Positions 9,308 through 16,652 of a DNA stretch of 64,000 nt are shown piece by piece. Location: assembly GCA_964472015.1 (NCBI GenBank), contig CAYYIP010000002.1, forward strand, positions 1 through 64,000. The letters are read 5' to 3'. A program made the translations under genes and the position numbers. The notes beneath the pieces are model-generated. The model was not told where the DNA came from, searched no databases, and saw only the letters and a list, made by a program, of their open reading frames with translations. This DNA comes from JAAYTD01 sp964472015 (GTDB lineage Bacteria; Bacteroidota; Ignavibacteria; Kapaibacteriales; UBA2268). Positions within the stretch are counted from its first letter, which is position 1; each line of letters starts with the position of its first letter.

Positions 9308-10294
9308 TTATAACTCATTTATCATTAAATTATAATAACTTTCATATCTTTCATAATATAATTCCCCTTTTTTAACCGCTTCTTTTACAGCACATTCCGG
9401 TTCATGTGTATGAGTACAAGTGTCAAATTTACAATTGTTAATGTATTTTATGAAATCTGGGAAAAATAAATATAATTCATCCTTTTCTATATTCCATAAT
9501 CCAAATTCACGAAGTCCCGGCGTATCTATTATTGCAGTCTTATTGTCCTCTAAACAATACCTGTAAGAAAAAGATGTAGTGTGCATCCCTTTATTAGTTC
9601 TATCACTAATCTCATTTATAATCTGTACATCCTGTCCAATAACCGTATTTAAAAAAGTAGATTTTCCCGCCCCCGATGGTCCCGAAATAACTGTTTCTTT
9701 ATTCTTTATTTTATTGATTATCGCATCTATACCTGTATTATTTAATGCACTTATAGTAAAAACATCTATTTTGTTTTTAGTGTAAATATTAACAACTTGT
9801 TCAACGTATTTAATATGCTCTTTTTCACATAAATCCATTTTATTTATACATAAAATAGGCTTAATACCTGTTAAGGTCGCAGCAATAATAAACCTGTCTA
9901 TGAATTTAAGATTTAAATCAGGTTTTAAAATAGAAGAGAATATTAATACATTGTCTATATTAGCAGCAAGTATCTGCTCTTTATTCCTATTCCCCGGGTC
10001 CTTTCTCGAAAAAAAATTATTCCGTTTTGCTATTTTTATAATGACTGGATTAGAATTTTCTTTCTTTATTAACCATACATTATCACCTGTTGCTACAATG
10101 TTAGCTAATTGCGAATTTTTTGATATAATAGTACCTTGTAAAGTACAATTGTAAAGCGTTTTATCTTTACTTTCTACTATTACTTTATTTGATTGTATGG
10201 AAATAACTTTTCCATATATGGCATCCGACGGAATTTTACCAGCCGTTTTTATTAATTTTGATTTGTAATTTACAGTTTTATAATTAGTAGACAA
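9308..10294 (-). CDS. rsgA: Ribosome small subunit-dependent GTPase A (RsgA/YjeQ)
   Basis: Circularly permuted GTPase that checks late maturation of the 30S subunit. 328 residues: N-terminal OB fold (~22-90), then GTPase motifs in permuted order, G4 NKMD at 151-154, G1 GPSGAGKST starting at 205 and G3 DTPG at 257-260. A C-terminal zinc knuckle has Cys288, Cys293, His295/297 and Cys301. Order and spacing match the family. A TATTTTTGTA -7-like box (10328-10337 on this strand) lies about 33 bp upstream of the start. It is divergent from the ECF sigma gene and convergent with recG. Confidence 0.97.
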   Translation of the reverse strand: MSTNYKTVNYKSKLIKTAGKIPSDAIYGKVISIQSNKVIVESKDKTLYNCTLQGTIISKNSQLANIVATGDNVWLIKKENSNPVIIKIAKRNNFFSRKDPGNRNKEQILAANIDNVLIFSSILKPDLNLKFIDRFIIAATLTGIKPILCINKMDLCEKEHIKYVEQVVNIYTKNKIDVFTISALNNTGIDAIINKIKNKETVISGPSGAGKSTFLNTVIGQDVQIINEISDRTNKGMHTTSFSYRYCLEDNKTAIIDTPGLREFGLWNIEKDELYLFFPDFIKYINNCKFDTCTHTHEPECAVKEAVKKGELYYERYESYYNLMINEL

Positions 10295-10776
10295 AATAAA
10301 TTTATTAGTTAAGTATAAATAATTCTTTACAAAAATAAAAAAAATAATGATTTTATAAAAACTTTTTAGTAAATGTATGTAATATAATTATTTCTTTTTA
10401 TAAGAAATTTTTATAGCAAAAACCCTTTTAATTTTTGTTTGTTATTTCGTTTTTTTTTTGTATTTTAATAAAATTCTATATAATTTATTAATTTATTGTT
10501 ATATATTAAATTAATAAAATTAAATTAACAGTATTTTAATTTAGTTATAATATTTATAAAATGTTTTAATATATATATAAATTTTTATAATATAATCTTT
10601 ATAATATAATTTTTATAATATATAATTCAAATAATTTTTTGATAGTTATTTAGTCCTTTATATAGCTAAATAATCTATTTTTATAAAAACAACACTTTTG
10701 TGTAACATAATTGTTATATTTAATGTATTTATATAAATGTATGTATTGTTTCTAAAGTGTAATCGATATTTATACA
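10295..10776. other. Divergent intergenic region between rsgA and the sigma factor
   Basis: 482 bp, almost pure A/T, no gene seen. It contains a -7-like box for rsgA and three imperfect ~15-bp repeats of a TTTATAATATAAT type at about 10583-10627. No clear -33/-7 pair for the sigma gene could be assigned. Confidence 0.5.
10328..10337 (-). promoter_or_regulatory. Putative -7 box of rsgA
   Basis: TATTTTTGTA on the minus strand matches the Bacteroidota -7 element TAnnTTTG. No TTG/TTTG was found 19-21 nt further upstream, so only half of the promoter is supported. Confidence 0.3.
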
Positions 10777-11367
10777 ATGATTGAAAAATGTGTAAGCAAT
10801 AGAGAAATAAATATTACAACCGAGATAACTAGAATTTTTAAAGAAAATAGAACTAAGTATTTGAATTTTATTAATCAAAGGTTGAATAATCATGAAGAAT
10901 CTGAAGATGTTTTACATGATGTATTTGTTAATTTATTGACTTATGTTAAAGTAAATAAAAATGAAATATTTATTGAAAATTTAAATTCTTGGATATTTAC
11001 TGCAATAAGAAATCGTATAATTGACCTTTATAGAAAAAAACGTGCAATTGTGTTTTCTAACCTTAATATAAATAATACAAGCCAAGACGAAAATGATAGT
11101 ATTAGTTATGCAGATATTATAAGTGATATAGAACATTCACCAGATATTATTTTATTTCGTAAAACAATATATGATACTATTATGGAAGAAATTAAACAAC
11201 TTCCAGAAGAACAACGTTTTGTATTCGAACGAAATGAATTCGATGGAATACCCTTTAAAGTAATTTCTGAAGAAACAGGTATAAATGTCAATACACTCCT
11301 TGCAAGAAAACATTACGCTATTATGCGATTACGTAACAGATTAAAAAAATTATACGATAGTATTTAG
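10777..11367 (+). CDS. ECF-subfamily RNA polymerase sigma factor
   Basis: 196-residue sigma-70-family protein with only regions 2 and 4. Region 2 (~25-90) shows the EESEDVLHDVFVNLL core-binding helix and the LNSWIFTAIRNRIIDLYRK -10-recognition helix. Region 4 (~138-190) shows LPEEQRFVFERNEF followed by a helix-turn-helix, GINVNTLLARKHYAIMRLR. Between them is a variable acidic linker. No anti-sigma gene is adjacent: rsgA is divergent upstream and murA follows after 261 bp. Its trigger cannot be read from context. It is also the only sigma factor in the window, some 47 kb from the partner-switching module; a link between them is not supported. Confidence 0.92.
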   Translation: MIEKCVSNREINITTEITRIFKENRTKYLNFINQRLNNHEESEDVLHDVFVNLLTYVKVNKNEIFIENLNSWIFTAIRNRIIDLYRKKRAIVFSNLNINNTSQDENDSISYADIISDIEHSPDIILFRKTIYDTIMEEIKQLPEEQRFVFERNEFDGIPFKVISEETGINVNTLLARKHYAIMRLRNRLKKLYDSI

Positions 11368-11555
11368 TTAATTCTTATTATATAATTCCTCATATAATAC
11401 TTCTTCATTCTTTTTTTTTATTTTTTAATTTTAATTATCTAATAAAATATATCTTTTCTGTTTTAATATATAGTTTTATATTTCTTATTATATATATAAA
11501 TTAAAATATTTCTTTATATTTCTTAAAAAATTATAAAAATACAATAATATTTTAT

Positions 11556-11565
11556 TATTTTTGTA
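11556..11565 (+). promoter_or_regulatory. Putative -7 box of murA
   Basis: TATTTTTGTA lies 63 bp before the murA start codon and matches the TAnnTTTG element. No -33 TTG is seen at the right spacing. Confidence 0.3.
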
Positions 11566-11628
11566 GTCTTTAATTTTTTATAATAGTCTAGTCTGTTTCT
11601 ATCAGACTTATTTTTAATTTGTTTTTCT

Positions 11629-12903
11629 ATGGATAAGTTTATAATCAAAGGCGGTAACAGATTATGTGGTCGTGTAAAAATATCAGGTGCTAAAAATGGT
11701 TCTCTCGCACTAATGCCTGCAACTATATTAGCGCCCGGTACATATTACTTACATAATACTCCAAATTTACGAGATGTTTGGACTATGTCAAGACTAATGA
11801 CCGAATTAGGTGCTTTTTGTGAGTTGAATGATAATGATCTTTTTGTAGATACAAGGAATATAAATAAAACATTAGCACCTTATGAACATGTTAAAAATAT
11901 GCGGGCATCATTTTATGTACTTGGCCCACTTTTAGCACGTTTTGGCGAAGCAAAAGTGTCACTCCCCGGTGGATGCGCTTGGGGACCACGCCCTGTAGAT
12001 CTTCACATAAAAGGAATGCAACGCTTAGGTGCAGATGTAAATTTAGAAAATGGATACATTATAGCAAAAGCACAACAACTTAAAGGTGCTAAAATTCATT
12101 TAGATGTTTCAAGTGTCGGAGCAACTGGAAATATACTTATGGCAGCAACACTCGCGAAAGGTGTAACTGTTATTTCTAATGCTGCAACCGAACCAGAGAT
12201 TACTGCACTAGCACGTATGCTGGTTAAAATGGGTGCGAAAATAGATGGAATTGGAACCGCTATCCTTGAAATAGAAGGCGTGGATAAATTGACACCTGTA
12301 AATGAAGAAACTAATATCCCTGATAGAATAGAAGCAGCTACTTATTTGATTGCAGCAGCAGCAACCGCAGGTACTGTTGAATTGCAAAATGTTAATCCTT
12401 ATCATCTTACCGCTATTATTGCAAAATTAGAAGAATGTGGATGCGAAATAGATGTAAATTCTGATAATATTTTTCTAAAAGCACCAGAAATAAAAAAATC
12501 AGTTGATATAACAGCCGCAGTATATCCCGGTATCCCTACAGATATACAGCCCCAATGGACAGCACTTATGGCAAGCAAATGCGATGGAAATTCTAAAATA
12601 ACGGATCCTATATATACCGATAGATTTAAACATATTCCAGAACTCATTCGTATGGGCGCAGATATAGATGTAGTTAAAAATGCTGCTTTTGTAAAATCAA
12701 ATCCCGAAAAAAGTTTTACAGGCGCACAAGTAATGGCATCAGATCTAAGAGCCGGCGCAGCACTGATAATTGCTGCACTTGCAACTAATGATATAACTGA
12801 AATTTTAAGAGTTTATCACATTGATAGAGGTTATGAATCTATTGAAAATAAACTAATATCTATAGGAGCTAATATTAAAAGGGTCAAAACTGATTTGATA
12901 TAA
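11629..12903 (+). CDS. murA: UDP-N-acetylglucosamine 1-carboxyvinyltransferase (MurA)
   Basis: Catalyses the first committed step of peptidoglycan synthesis, enolpyruvyl transfer from PEP to UDP-GlcNAc in the cytoplasm. 424 residues, the normal length. N-terminal KISGAKNGSLALMPA substrate loop with the conserved Lys-Asn pair. The mobile loop GGCAWGPRPVDLH carries the catalytic Cys116, so the enzyme should be fosfomycin-sensitive by this criterion. Further family signatures are the GATGNILMAA segment and the C-terminal DLRAGAALIIAAL motif. It is monocistronic, followed by tRNA-Lys. Start ATG is well placed. Confidence 0.98.
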   Translation: MDKFIIKGGNRLCGRVKISGAKNGSLALMPATILAPGTYYLHNTPNLRDVWTMSRLMTELGAFCELNDNDLFVDTRNINKTLAPYEHVKNMRASFYVLGPLLARFGEAKVSLPGGCAWGPRPVDLHIKGMQRLGADVNLENGYIIAKAQQLKGAKIHLDVSSVGATGNILMAATLAKGVTVISNAATEPEITALARMLVKMGAKIDGIGTAILEIEGVDKLTPVNEETNIPDRIEAATYLIAAAATAGTVELQNVNPYHLTAIIAKLEECGCEIDVNSDNIFLKAPEIKKSVDITAAVYPGIPTDIQPQWTALMASKCDGNSKITDPIYTDRFKHIPELIRMGADIDVVKNAAFVKSNPEKSFTGAQVMASDLRAGAALIIAALATNDITEILRVYHIDRGYESIENKLISIGANIKRVKTDLI

Positions 12904-12956
12904 TTATATGTCTTTGTTTTTTCATTGGATAATATCTTTTAAAATCAAAAAAATAA

Positions 12957-12988
12957 TTTGGTAATTATTGAAAAAAATAGTATATTTG
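12957..12988 (+). promoter_or_regulatory. Bacteroidota-type promoter of tRNA-Lys
   Basis: TTTG at 12957-12960, a 20-nt spacer, then TATATTTG at 12981-12988. This matches the -33/-7 pattern (TTTG, N19-21, TAnnTTTG) known for the primary sigma of Bacteroidota. The tRNA 5' end is 41 bp downstream, leaving a short leader. Confidence 0.6.
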
Positions 12989-13028
12989 TAAATATTATTT
13001 TTTTGATAACGCTTTCGATAAAAGAAAA

Positions 13029-13104
13029 GATCTCGTAGCTCAGCAGGTAGAGCATTTGACTTTTAATCAAAGGGTCGTGGGTTCGAATCCCGCCGAGATC
13101 ACCA
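13029..13104 (+). tRNA. tRNA-Lys (anticodon UUU)
   Basis: A complete cloverleaf is visible. The acceptor stem GATCTCG (13029-13035) pairs with CGAGATC (13094-13100). The D arm, a five-bp anticodon stem TTTGA/TCAAA with loop CTTTTAA (anticodon TTT at 13062-13064), and a T arm with TTCGAAT follow in order. The discriminator base is A and CCA (13102-13104) is encoded in the gene. It is followed closely by a strong terminator, so it is a single-gene transcript. Confidence 0.97.
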
Positions 13105-13120
13105 TAAAAATAATATATAA

Positions 13121-13157
13121 AAAAGTCTCAACTAAAATAAAGTTGAGACTTTTTTTT
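13121..13157 (+). terminator. Terminator of tRNA-Lys
   Basis: A 13-bp perfect stem (13121-13133 with 13141-13153), AAAATAA loop and a T run. It is A-rich on the left arm, so it could also act on transcripts from the minus-strand gene ending at 13285. Confidence 0.9.
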
Positions 13158-13284
13158 ATATTATATGTTTATATAAATATTTTTAAGAAATTAATTTATA
13201 ATATTTTGAAAATTAAATAAAAATATCAATAATTTAAGATAAGCTAATTAATAAATTTAGAACGTTTCTAAAGAATATGCTATT

Positions 13285-14070
13285 TTAATTATGTGTATTT
13301 TTATATCTTTCTAAAAACTCTTTTATTATTGTATCATTTGAATTTTGAAAGTCTTTATTATTTCCGTAAAAATGGATTTTTCCATCGTGTAACATAGCAA
13401 TATCACAATTTAAATTATATACCGAAAACATATCGTGAGTAATTACAATTGATGTTATTTGTAACTTTAACGTAAGATTGAAAATAAGTTTGTCTATTTG
13501 TTCCGATGTAATAGGATCTAATCCTGTTGTTGGCTCATCATATAAAATATAACGCGGTGAACCTACCAGAGCACGTGCAATTCCAACACGTTTTTTCATT
13601 CCTCCCGATAATTCTGAAATACTTTTATTTGCTAAACTTAACCATTCTTTTTCAAAATTAACAGTGTCTTTTTCTTTAATGTCTGGTAATAAACCAACTG
13701 AAGATAAAACTTTTTTAGCTTCCATTTTTAGAATGTTTTCGTCCCTTACATTATGTTCATATAGTTTTAATACAACATTTTCAAAAACATTTAATGAATC
13801 AAATAAAGCAGCGCTCTGAAAAACATATCCTATACGTTTTCTAAGATTAAATAATTGTTGCCTCGATAAACTAGTAACATCTAAACTGTCAATAAATACA
13901 TTTCCACTGTCAGGATACATTAAACCTACTATGTGTTTTAATAATACACTCTTACCAGAACCAGATTTTCCTATAATACATAAGGTTTTTCCATCGTCTA
14001 CTTCAAGATTAACACCGTTTAATATAACTTTGCTATCTATAGTCTTATTTAAATTTTTTATTTGAATCAC
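13285..14070 (-). CDS. ABC transporter ATP-binding protein, MlaF-like
   Basis: 261-residue ATPase of the Mla/Ttg2 phospholipid-transport group, which powers lipid traffic between inner and outer membrane. Walker A GKSGSGKS at 34-41, Q-loop in YVFQSAALFDSLNV, signature LSGGMKKR from 154, Walker B ILYDEPTTGLDP with DE at 178-179, and the H-loop in VITHD. The ALFDSL and LSGGMKKRV forms are characteristic of MlaF rather than import ATPases. The MlaE permease and MlaD partners are not adjacent, so the substrate is inference. A -7-like box lies ~78 bp upstream; it is divergent from the TetR regulator. Confidence 0.85.
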   Translation of the reverse strand: MIQIKNLNKTIDSKVILNGVNLEVDDGKTLCIIGKSGSGKSVLLKHIVGLMYPDSGNVFIDSLDVTSLSRQQLFNLRKRIGYVFQSAALFDSLNVFENVVLKLYEHNVRDENILKMEAKKVLSSVGLLPDIKEKDTVNFEKEWLSLANKSISELSGGMKKRVGIARALVGSPRYILYDEPTTGLDPITSEQIDKLIFNLTLKLQITSIVITHDMFSVYNLNCDIAMLHDGKIHFYGNNKDFQNSNDTIIKEFLERYKNTHN

Positions 14071-14147
14071 GCTATTTATTTAATTTTAGTAAAAATAAAA
14101 ACTTGAAAATTTAATTTATTATTATTTAAATAATTAAATAACTTCAT

Positions 14148-14157
14148 TACAAAAATA
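14148..14157 (-). promoter_or_regulatory. Putative -7 box of the MlaF-like gene
   Basis: TATTTTTGTA on the minus strand, 78 bp before the start codon. The same ten bases precede rsgA and murA. No matching -33 element was seen. Confidence 0.3.
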
Positions 14158-14306
14158 ATCATTTTTTTATTTTTATTTATATTTTTAATTAAATAAAATG
14201 TATTTATACTATAAATTTATTTTATAATATATCAATATATTTTTATAGTATATCAATATTTATTACAATATATAAAATATTTTATAGTATGTAAATATTT
14301 TTATAT

Positions 14307-14350
14307 TATATTTGTTTATATTTGTTTATATTTGTTTATATTTGTTTTTA
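14307..14350 (+). repeat. 10-bp tandem repeat carrying four TATATTTG boxes
   Basis: Four consecutive units of TTTGTTTATA (the last imperfect) give TATATTTG at 14307, 14317, 14327 and 14337, each a full match to the TAnnTTTG -7 element. The array ends about 70 bp before the TetR-like start codon. TTTG at 14311-14314 lies 22 nt before the last box, slightly longer than the usual spacer. Confidence 0.7.
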
Positions 14351-14421
14351 TAATTTTACAAAATCAATAAAAATCAATAATATTTATTATAAAAATATTA
14401 TAAAAATATTATGAAAATATT

Positions 14422-15054
14422 ATGAAAAATACTATCAATGAAACAAAAGATTACAAAACTAATTTGCATAAAAATAGAGTTAGAAGATATTTTGTAGATT
14501 CAGCTATGGAAATTTTAAGAGGAGAAGGATTTAGTGCGTTGTCAGTTCGTAATATATCTTTACGTGCAGGTTATTCAAGTGCAAGTTTTTATAACCATTT
14601 TGAAGATATGGGTGAGTTAATATTTATGTGCTTGAAAGAATTTGCACAAGAATGTAAAAATATGCTATCATCTGCAATAAAATCAAATACTGATAGTCTT
14701 GAAAGAATTAAAATAATATGTCTTGAATTTGTTAAATATTTTGTGCAATATCCTGGAATATTTGAACTGTTCTATACATCTAATATAATAAATCTAAGAA
14801 ATAATAAGAATTCTTTGGAACTTATTCATAATCTTTTAAAAGACGTATTAGAAAAAGATTTTAATGATTTATTAATTCGAGGTATATTTACAAAAACGGA
14901 AATTGATAACAAAAAAATACAAATAGAAGTATCTTTAATAGGATTATTATTACTATATATTAATAGATGTTATCCTGTAAAATATAGTGATTTTAATACT
15001 ACTTTAATTAATCAAATAGATTCTTGTTTATATCCTTGTTTAGTAAATAATTAA
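14422..15054 (+). CDS. TetR/AcrR-family transcriptional regulator
   Basis: 210 residues. The N-terminal DNA-binding domain (~20-66) has the TetR helix-turn-helix: a FSALSVRNISLRAGYSSASFYNHF stretch at about 37-60, with the conserved Tyr-x-His-Phe end of the recognition helix. The C-terminal ~140 residues are helical and variable, as expected for a ligand-binding and dimerisation domain. Effector unknown. It is divergent from the MlaF-like ATPase 351 bp away, so that gene and its own are the natural targets (inference). An unusual 10-bp repeat array precedes it. Several ATGs lie close together near the start; the one used begins the MKNTINETKD reading. Confidence 0.9.
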   Translation: MKNTINETKDYKTNLHKNRVRRYFVDSAMEILRGEGFSALSVRNISLRAGYSSASFYNHFEDMGELIFMCLKEFAQECKNMLSSAIKSNTDSLERIKIICLEFVKYFVQYPGIFELFYTSNIINLRNNKNSLELIHNLLKDVLEKDFNDLLIRGIFTKTEIDNKKIQIEVSLIGLLLLYINRCYPVKYSDFNTTLINQIDSCLYPCLVNN

Positions 15055-15102
15055 AAAATAAATAATTGAAAAAACTAAAAAATTAAAATAATTATTTTTC
15101 TA

Positions 15103-15132
15103 TTGAAATATAGTAAAATAATGTTATCTTTG
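15103..15132 (+). promoter_or_regulatory. Bacteroidota-type promoter of glyA
   Basis: TTG at 15103-15105, a 19-nt spacer and TATCTTTG at 15125-15132 followed by TA. Both boxes and the spacing match the Bacteroidota primary-sigma consensus. The start codon is 41 bp downstream of the -7 box. Confidence 0.65.
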
Positions 15133-15173
15133 TATATTATATTAATAAATATTTTATTTTTAAGAAAAGCGTT

Positions 15174-16466
15174 ATGTATGAATTATTAAAGAAACAAGAC
15201 GAAGAACTTTATAAAGCAGTCGAAGCTGAATATGGTCGTCAAACATCAAAATTAGAACTTATTGCAAGTGAAAATTTCACTTCCCCCGAAGTAATGGAAG
15301 CACAAGGCTCCGTTTTGACCAATAAATATGCTGAAGGTTATCCGGGTAATCGTTACTACGGCGGTTGTGAATATGTAGATATTGCAGAAAATATTGCTCG
15401 TGATAGAGCAAAAAAATTATTCGGAGCTGAATATTCAAACGTTCAACCTCATTCTGGTAGTTCGGCCAATATGGCAGTTTACTATTCTTTTATAAAGAAT
15501 GGTGATACAGTTATGGGATTGAAATTAGAACATGGCGGACATTTAACTCACGGTTCACCTGTAAATTTTTCCGGCAGGTTCTTTAATTTTATTCCTTATG
15601 GTCTCGGTGATGATGGAAGAATTGATTATAATCAAGTAGCATCCCTCGCGAAAGAAAATAAACCGAAATTAATTACAGTTGGTGCATCTGCCTATCCACG
15701 CGATATAGATTATAAAAAATTTAGAGAGATCGCTGATTCAGTTGGTGCTTTCTTGTTTGCAGATATTGCCCATCCTGCTGGTTTAATAGCTAGAGGTTAT
15801 TTAACAAATGCAGTTGAATATGCTCATGTTGTCGCAACAACTACTCATAAAACTTTACGTGGCCCTCGCGGTGGCTTAATCTTGTTAGGTAAAAATTTTG
15901 ACAATCCTTTTGGTATAGTTGCTCCTAAGTCCGGACGTACAAGAAAAATGGGAGAAATTGTTGATAGTTGGGTTATGCCCGGTTTACAAGGTGGTCCGCT
16001 TATGCACGTAATAGCAGCAAAAGCAGTAGCTTTCGGTGAATGTTTGACTGATAGTTATGATAAATATATTAAACAAGTTATAAATAATGCAAAGACAATG
16101 GCAGAAACACTAATGAATAAAGGATATCAATTAGTTTCTAATGGAACTGATAACCATTTAATGTTAGTAGATCTACGTAATAAAAATATTACTGGAAAAG
16201 TTGCTCAGTTGACACTCGATGAAGCAGGTATTACTTGTAATAAAAATACAGTTCCAAATGAAACTCAATCTCCATTAGTTACATCAGGAATAAGACTAGG
16301 AACACCAGCACTTACTACTCGTGGGTTTAAAGAAAATGATATAAAACAAGTTGTTGAATTTATTGATTTAGCTTTAAATAATGTTGGTAATGATGATAAA
16401 TTAGCAGCTATTTCTAAAGAAGTAAGCGAATTTGCTAGGAAGTTCCCATTACATAAAAAAGATTAA
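15174..16466 (+). CDS. glyA: Serine hydroxymethyltransferase
   Basis: PLP enzyme that interconverts serine and glycine with tetrahydrofolate and feeds one-carbon units to purine and methionine synthesis. 430 residues, normal for the bacterial enzyme. Motifs: LIASENFTSPEVMEA near the N-terminus, the YPGNRYYGGCEYVD substrate segment, and TTTHKTLRGPRGG with the PLP lysine Lys226. The start ATG is supported by N-terminal similarity and by a well-placed promoter. The gene is flanked by its own promoter and terminator, so it is monocistronic. Confidence 0.98.
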   Translation: MYELLKKQDEELYKAVEAEYGRQTSKLELIASENFTSPEVMEAQGSVLTNKYAEGYPGNRYYGGCEYVDIAENIARDRAKKLFGAEYSNVQPHSGSSANMAVYYSFIKNGDTVMGLKLEHGGHLTHGSPVNFSGRFFNFIPYGLGDDGRIDYNQVASLAKENKPKLITVGASAYPRDIDYKKFREIADSVGAFLFADIAHPAGLIARGYLTNAVEYAHVVATTTHKTLRGPRGGLILLGKNFDNPFGIVAPKSGRTRKMGEIVDSWVMPGLQGGPLMHVIAAKAVAFGECLTDSYDKYIKQVINNAKTMAETLMNKGYQLVSNGTDNHLMLVDLRNKNITGKVAQLTLDEAGITCNKNTVPNETQSPLVTSGIRLGTPALTTRGFKENDIKQVVEFIDLALNNVGNDDKLAAISKEVSEFARKFPLHKKD

Positions 16467-16533
16467 TAAGAAAATTAATATTAAAAAAATAATATTAATG
16501 AAATAAAAAATATTTTAAATATTATTATTTTAA

Positions 16534-16576
16534 AAACAAGACAGTTTTAATAATAAAAACTGTCTTGTTTATTTTT
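16534..16576 (+). terminator. Terminator of glyA
   Basis: A 15-bp stem (16534-16548 with 16556-16570, AAACAAGACAGTTTT type), seven-base loop, then a T-rich tail. Confidence 0.85.
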
Positions 16577-16589
16577 AAATATTACTAAT

Positions 16590-16624
16590 AAAAAAAACAG
16601 CAACTACTTTTTTGTAATTGCTGT
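16590..16624 (-). terminator. Terminator of the Lon-like protease gene
   Basis: On the minus strand an 11-bp stem with one G-T pair (16614-16624 with 16597-16607), a six-base A loop and a run of eight T. It lies just past the stop codon of the gene ending at 16653 and faces the glyA terminator. Confidence 0.8.
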
Positions 16625-16652
16625 ATCTTATAATTCTTGCCTATATTCGTTC

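Larger units (their letters stand above)
14071..14421. other. Divergent intergenic region between the MlaF-like gene and the TetR regulator
   Basis: 351 bp, strongly AT-rich, no gene seen. It holds a -7-like box facing the MlaF-like gene and a 10-bp tandem array facing the tetR-like gene. TetR-type proteins often control a divergent transporter gene, so this is where an operator would be expected. No clear palindrome was found. Confidence 0.5.

Noticed and set aside
10583..10627. AT repeats before the ECF sigma gene as a CRISPR-like or regulatory array
   Set aside because: The units are short, imperfect, without spacers, and of a composition expected by chance in such AT-rich DNA.
15133..15173. 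Glycine riboswitch before glyA
   Set aside because: The leader after the promoter is only about 35 nt, too short for a riboswitch.
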